Assembly: GCF_004348675.1 (NCBI RefSeq)
Contig: NZ_SMKN01000038.1
Location: 1-33,411 of the forward strand
DNA: 33,411 nucleotides
Source of the DNA: Micromonospora sp. KC606
GTDB lineage: Bacteria; Actinomycetota; Actinomycetes; Mycobacteriales; Micromonosporaceae
Reading direction: 5' to 3'
Position numbers and translations under genes: made by a program. Positions 32,403-33,411 of this stretch are shown one piece after another (the first letter of the stretch is position 1; each line of letters starts with the position of its first letter). The notes under the pieces were generated by a model. It was given only the letters and a program-made list of their open reading frames with translations, did no database searches and had not been told where the DNA came from.

Positions 32403-33407
32403 GTGCTCCGACAGCAGGACGTGGGACACCGGATCGTGGTCCGGCGGGTGGTGGGTGTGCGGGAGGGTCGACCGCTCTTCTCGGACGCCCTCGGCGAGTT
32501 GGTCGAGCTGACCGGCACGCACCTGACGCTGGCCACGGTGCAGGGCCGGCTGCGTGTGCCACTGGACGAGGTGCACCGGGCCAAGCGGGTGCCGGCGACC
32601 CGCCGGCCCACCGCCGCCACCGTGGTCGAGCTGGAGCTGGCCGCCGACGAGTCCTGGCCCGCCGCCGTACGGGGCCACCTGGGCGACTGGCTGCTGCGCT
32701 CCGCCGAGGGCTGGAGCGGTCGGGCAAACTCCGCCCTCCCGGTCGGCGACCCGGACCGGCCGCTGCCCGAGGCGATCGACGCGGTGCTGCGCTGGTACGC
32801 CGACCTCGGTCGACCGGCCATGGTCAACACCCCGCTGCCGCTGGCCACACCGGTCGGAGCGGAACTGGACGCCCGGGGGTGGGACGCCCGACCGCTGGTG
32901 CTGGTGCAGACCGCGTCGCTGGCCACGCTGCCAACGGCCCCGCCGGTCACCGGCGACGCACCAATGGTCACCAACGACACACCGTCGGTGACCGTCGACG
33001 CACCGCCGGTCGAGCTGACCACCGCGCCGTCGGAGGACTGGCTCGCGATCGCCGCCGACCGCAAGGGCGGCCTGCCGGACTCCGCCCGGCACGTGCTGAC
33101 CGCCGTGGACCGGGTCCGCTTCGCCCAGGTGTACGCCGGCGGCACGCTGCTCGCGACGGGCCGGGGCACGATCACCGGGCAGGGGCGCTGGCTGGGGCTC
33201 AGCCTGATCGAGGTGGTGCCCGTGGCGCGGCGGCGAGGGCTGGCCCGGCGGGTGATCGGCGCGTTGGCCGACTGGGGCCGCGCGGAGGGCGCCACCCGGG
33301 TCTTCCTTCAGGTGGAGCAGCGCAACACGGCGGCGGTGACGCTCTACCGAAAGCTCGGCTTCACCACCCACCACACCTACCTGACCCGGGTCGCCCCAAC
33401 CACCTGA
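32403..33407 (+). CDS. GNAT N-acetyltransferase, Rv0428c/CG3035 type
   Basis: A 334-aa protein. Residues about 8-65 resemble the SH3-like N-terminal domain of Rv0428c relatives (GHRIVVRRVVG...LTGTHLTLATVQGRLRVPLDEVHRAKRVP). The C-terminal GNAT domain contains the acetyl-CoA loop VVPVARRRGLARRVIGAL and the late VEQRNTAAVTLYRKLGF. A Thr/Val/Pro-rich linker of about 30 residues joins the parts (about 180-210). Corynebacterial CG3035 acts as N-acetylglutamate synthase; the mycobacterial relative was reported to acetylate other targets, so the substrate is uncertain. The GTG start follows GGGGAGGAGG. A -10-like TAGTAT lies at 32375-32380. Complete; it ends four bases before the window edge. Confidence 0.88.
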   Translation: MLRQQDVGHRIVVRRVVGVREGRPLFSDALGELVELTGTHLTLATVQGRLRVPLDEVHRAKRVPATRRPTAATVVELELAADESWPAAVRGHLGDWLLRSAEGWSGRANSALPVGDPDRPLPEAIDAVLRWYADLGRPAMVNTPLPLATPVGAELDARGWDARPLVLVQTASLATLPTAPPVTGDAPMVTNDTPSVTVDAPPVELTTAPSEDWLAIAADRKGGLPDSARHVLTAVDRVRFAQVYAGGTLLATGRGTITGQGRWLGLSLIEVVPVARRRGLARRVIGALADWGRAEGATRVFLQVEQRNTAAVTLYRKLGFTTHHTYLTRVAPTT

Positions 33408-33411
33408 CCCC

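Noticed and set aside
1..33411. Mobile element, prophage or biosynthetic cluster
   Set aside because: I see no transposase, integrase, inverted terminal repeats, phage structural gene or synthase; gene content is chromosomal housekeeping with small accessory pieces.

Overview
This window is high-GC actinobacterial DNA. I judge it a chromosomal segment from Micromonospora or a close relative in the Micromonosporaceae. The reasons are the very GC-rich codon usage, many GTG starts, an XRE-DUF5753/DUF397 pair, an AdnAB helicase-nuclease, the actinobacterial forms of DapC, DapD and DapE, a 7Fe ferredoxin and short GCGCGAGGAG-type intergenic repeats. Nothing points to a phage, plasmid or transposon. 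I see no rRNA or tRNA gene and no CRISPR array.

Layout. 1-3204: an MFS exporter (cut by the left edge) facing a WhiJ/Scr-type XRE regulator with its DUF397 partner, then a 91-aa orphan. 3205-3772: the only gene-free stretch over 300 bases, mostly eight exact-period 37-bp tandem repeats. 3773-7836 (minus): a small membrane protein, a catalytic M16 peptidase, a 60-bp x3 repeat, a non-catalytic M16 partner and a zinc-ribbon-less NudC, tightly overlapped. 8050-9765 (minus): CspA followed by a DEAD-box RNA helicase with structured leaders. 9962-17186 (minus): AdnA and AdnB, the heterodimeric helicase-nuclease of recombinational repair. 17413-19608: a DUF1304 membrane protein, two tandem LOG-family proteins and a 53-aa orphan. 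19636-21797: divergent dapE and dapD. 21880-25233: a large secreted subtilisin. 25397-28801 (minus): tyrA, a SIMPL protein, a P-loop kinase and a hypothetical. 28955-33407: an M48 membrane metallopeptidase, a ferredoxin-dapC pair and an Rv0428c-type GNAT acetyltransferase.

Genes working together. dapC, dapD and dapE together give three steps of the succinylase route to meso-diaminopimelate and lysine. AdnA with AdnB, and M16 catalytic with M16 non-catalytic, look like obligate heterodimers. CspA and the DEAD helicase fit a cold/RNA-structure module.

Most unusual signals. (i) The in-frame 60-bp triplicate bridges the two M16 genes, with GTGA stop/start overlaps at both ends. (ii) A palindrome, CATACC-G-(G/A)-GTATG in core, is shared by the promoter regions of a 53-aa orphan and the subtilisin 6 kb apart. 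(iii) A hairpin covers the Shine-Dalgarno of the DEAD helicase. (iv) NudC lacks all zinc-ribbon cysteines and has a changed SQPWPFP motif. (v) dapC seems to start at CTG inside a CTGA overlap. I do not see a wholly new multi-gene system; the candidates for novelty are these small elements.
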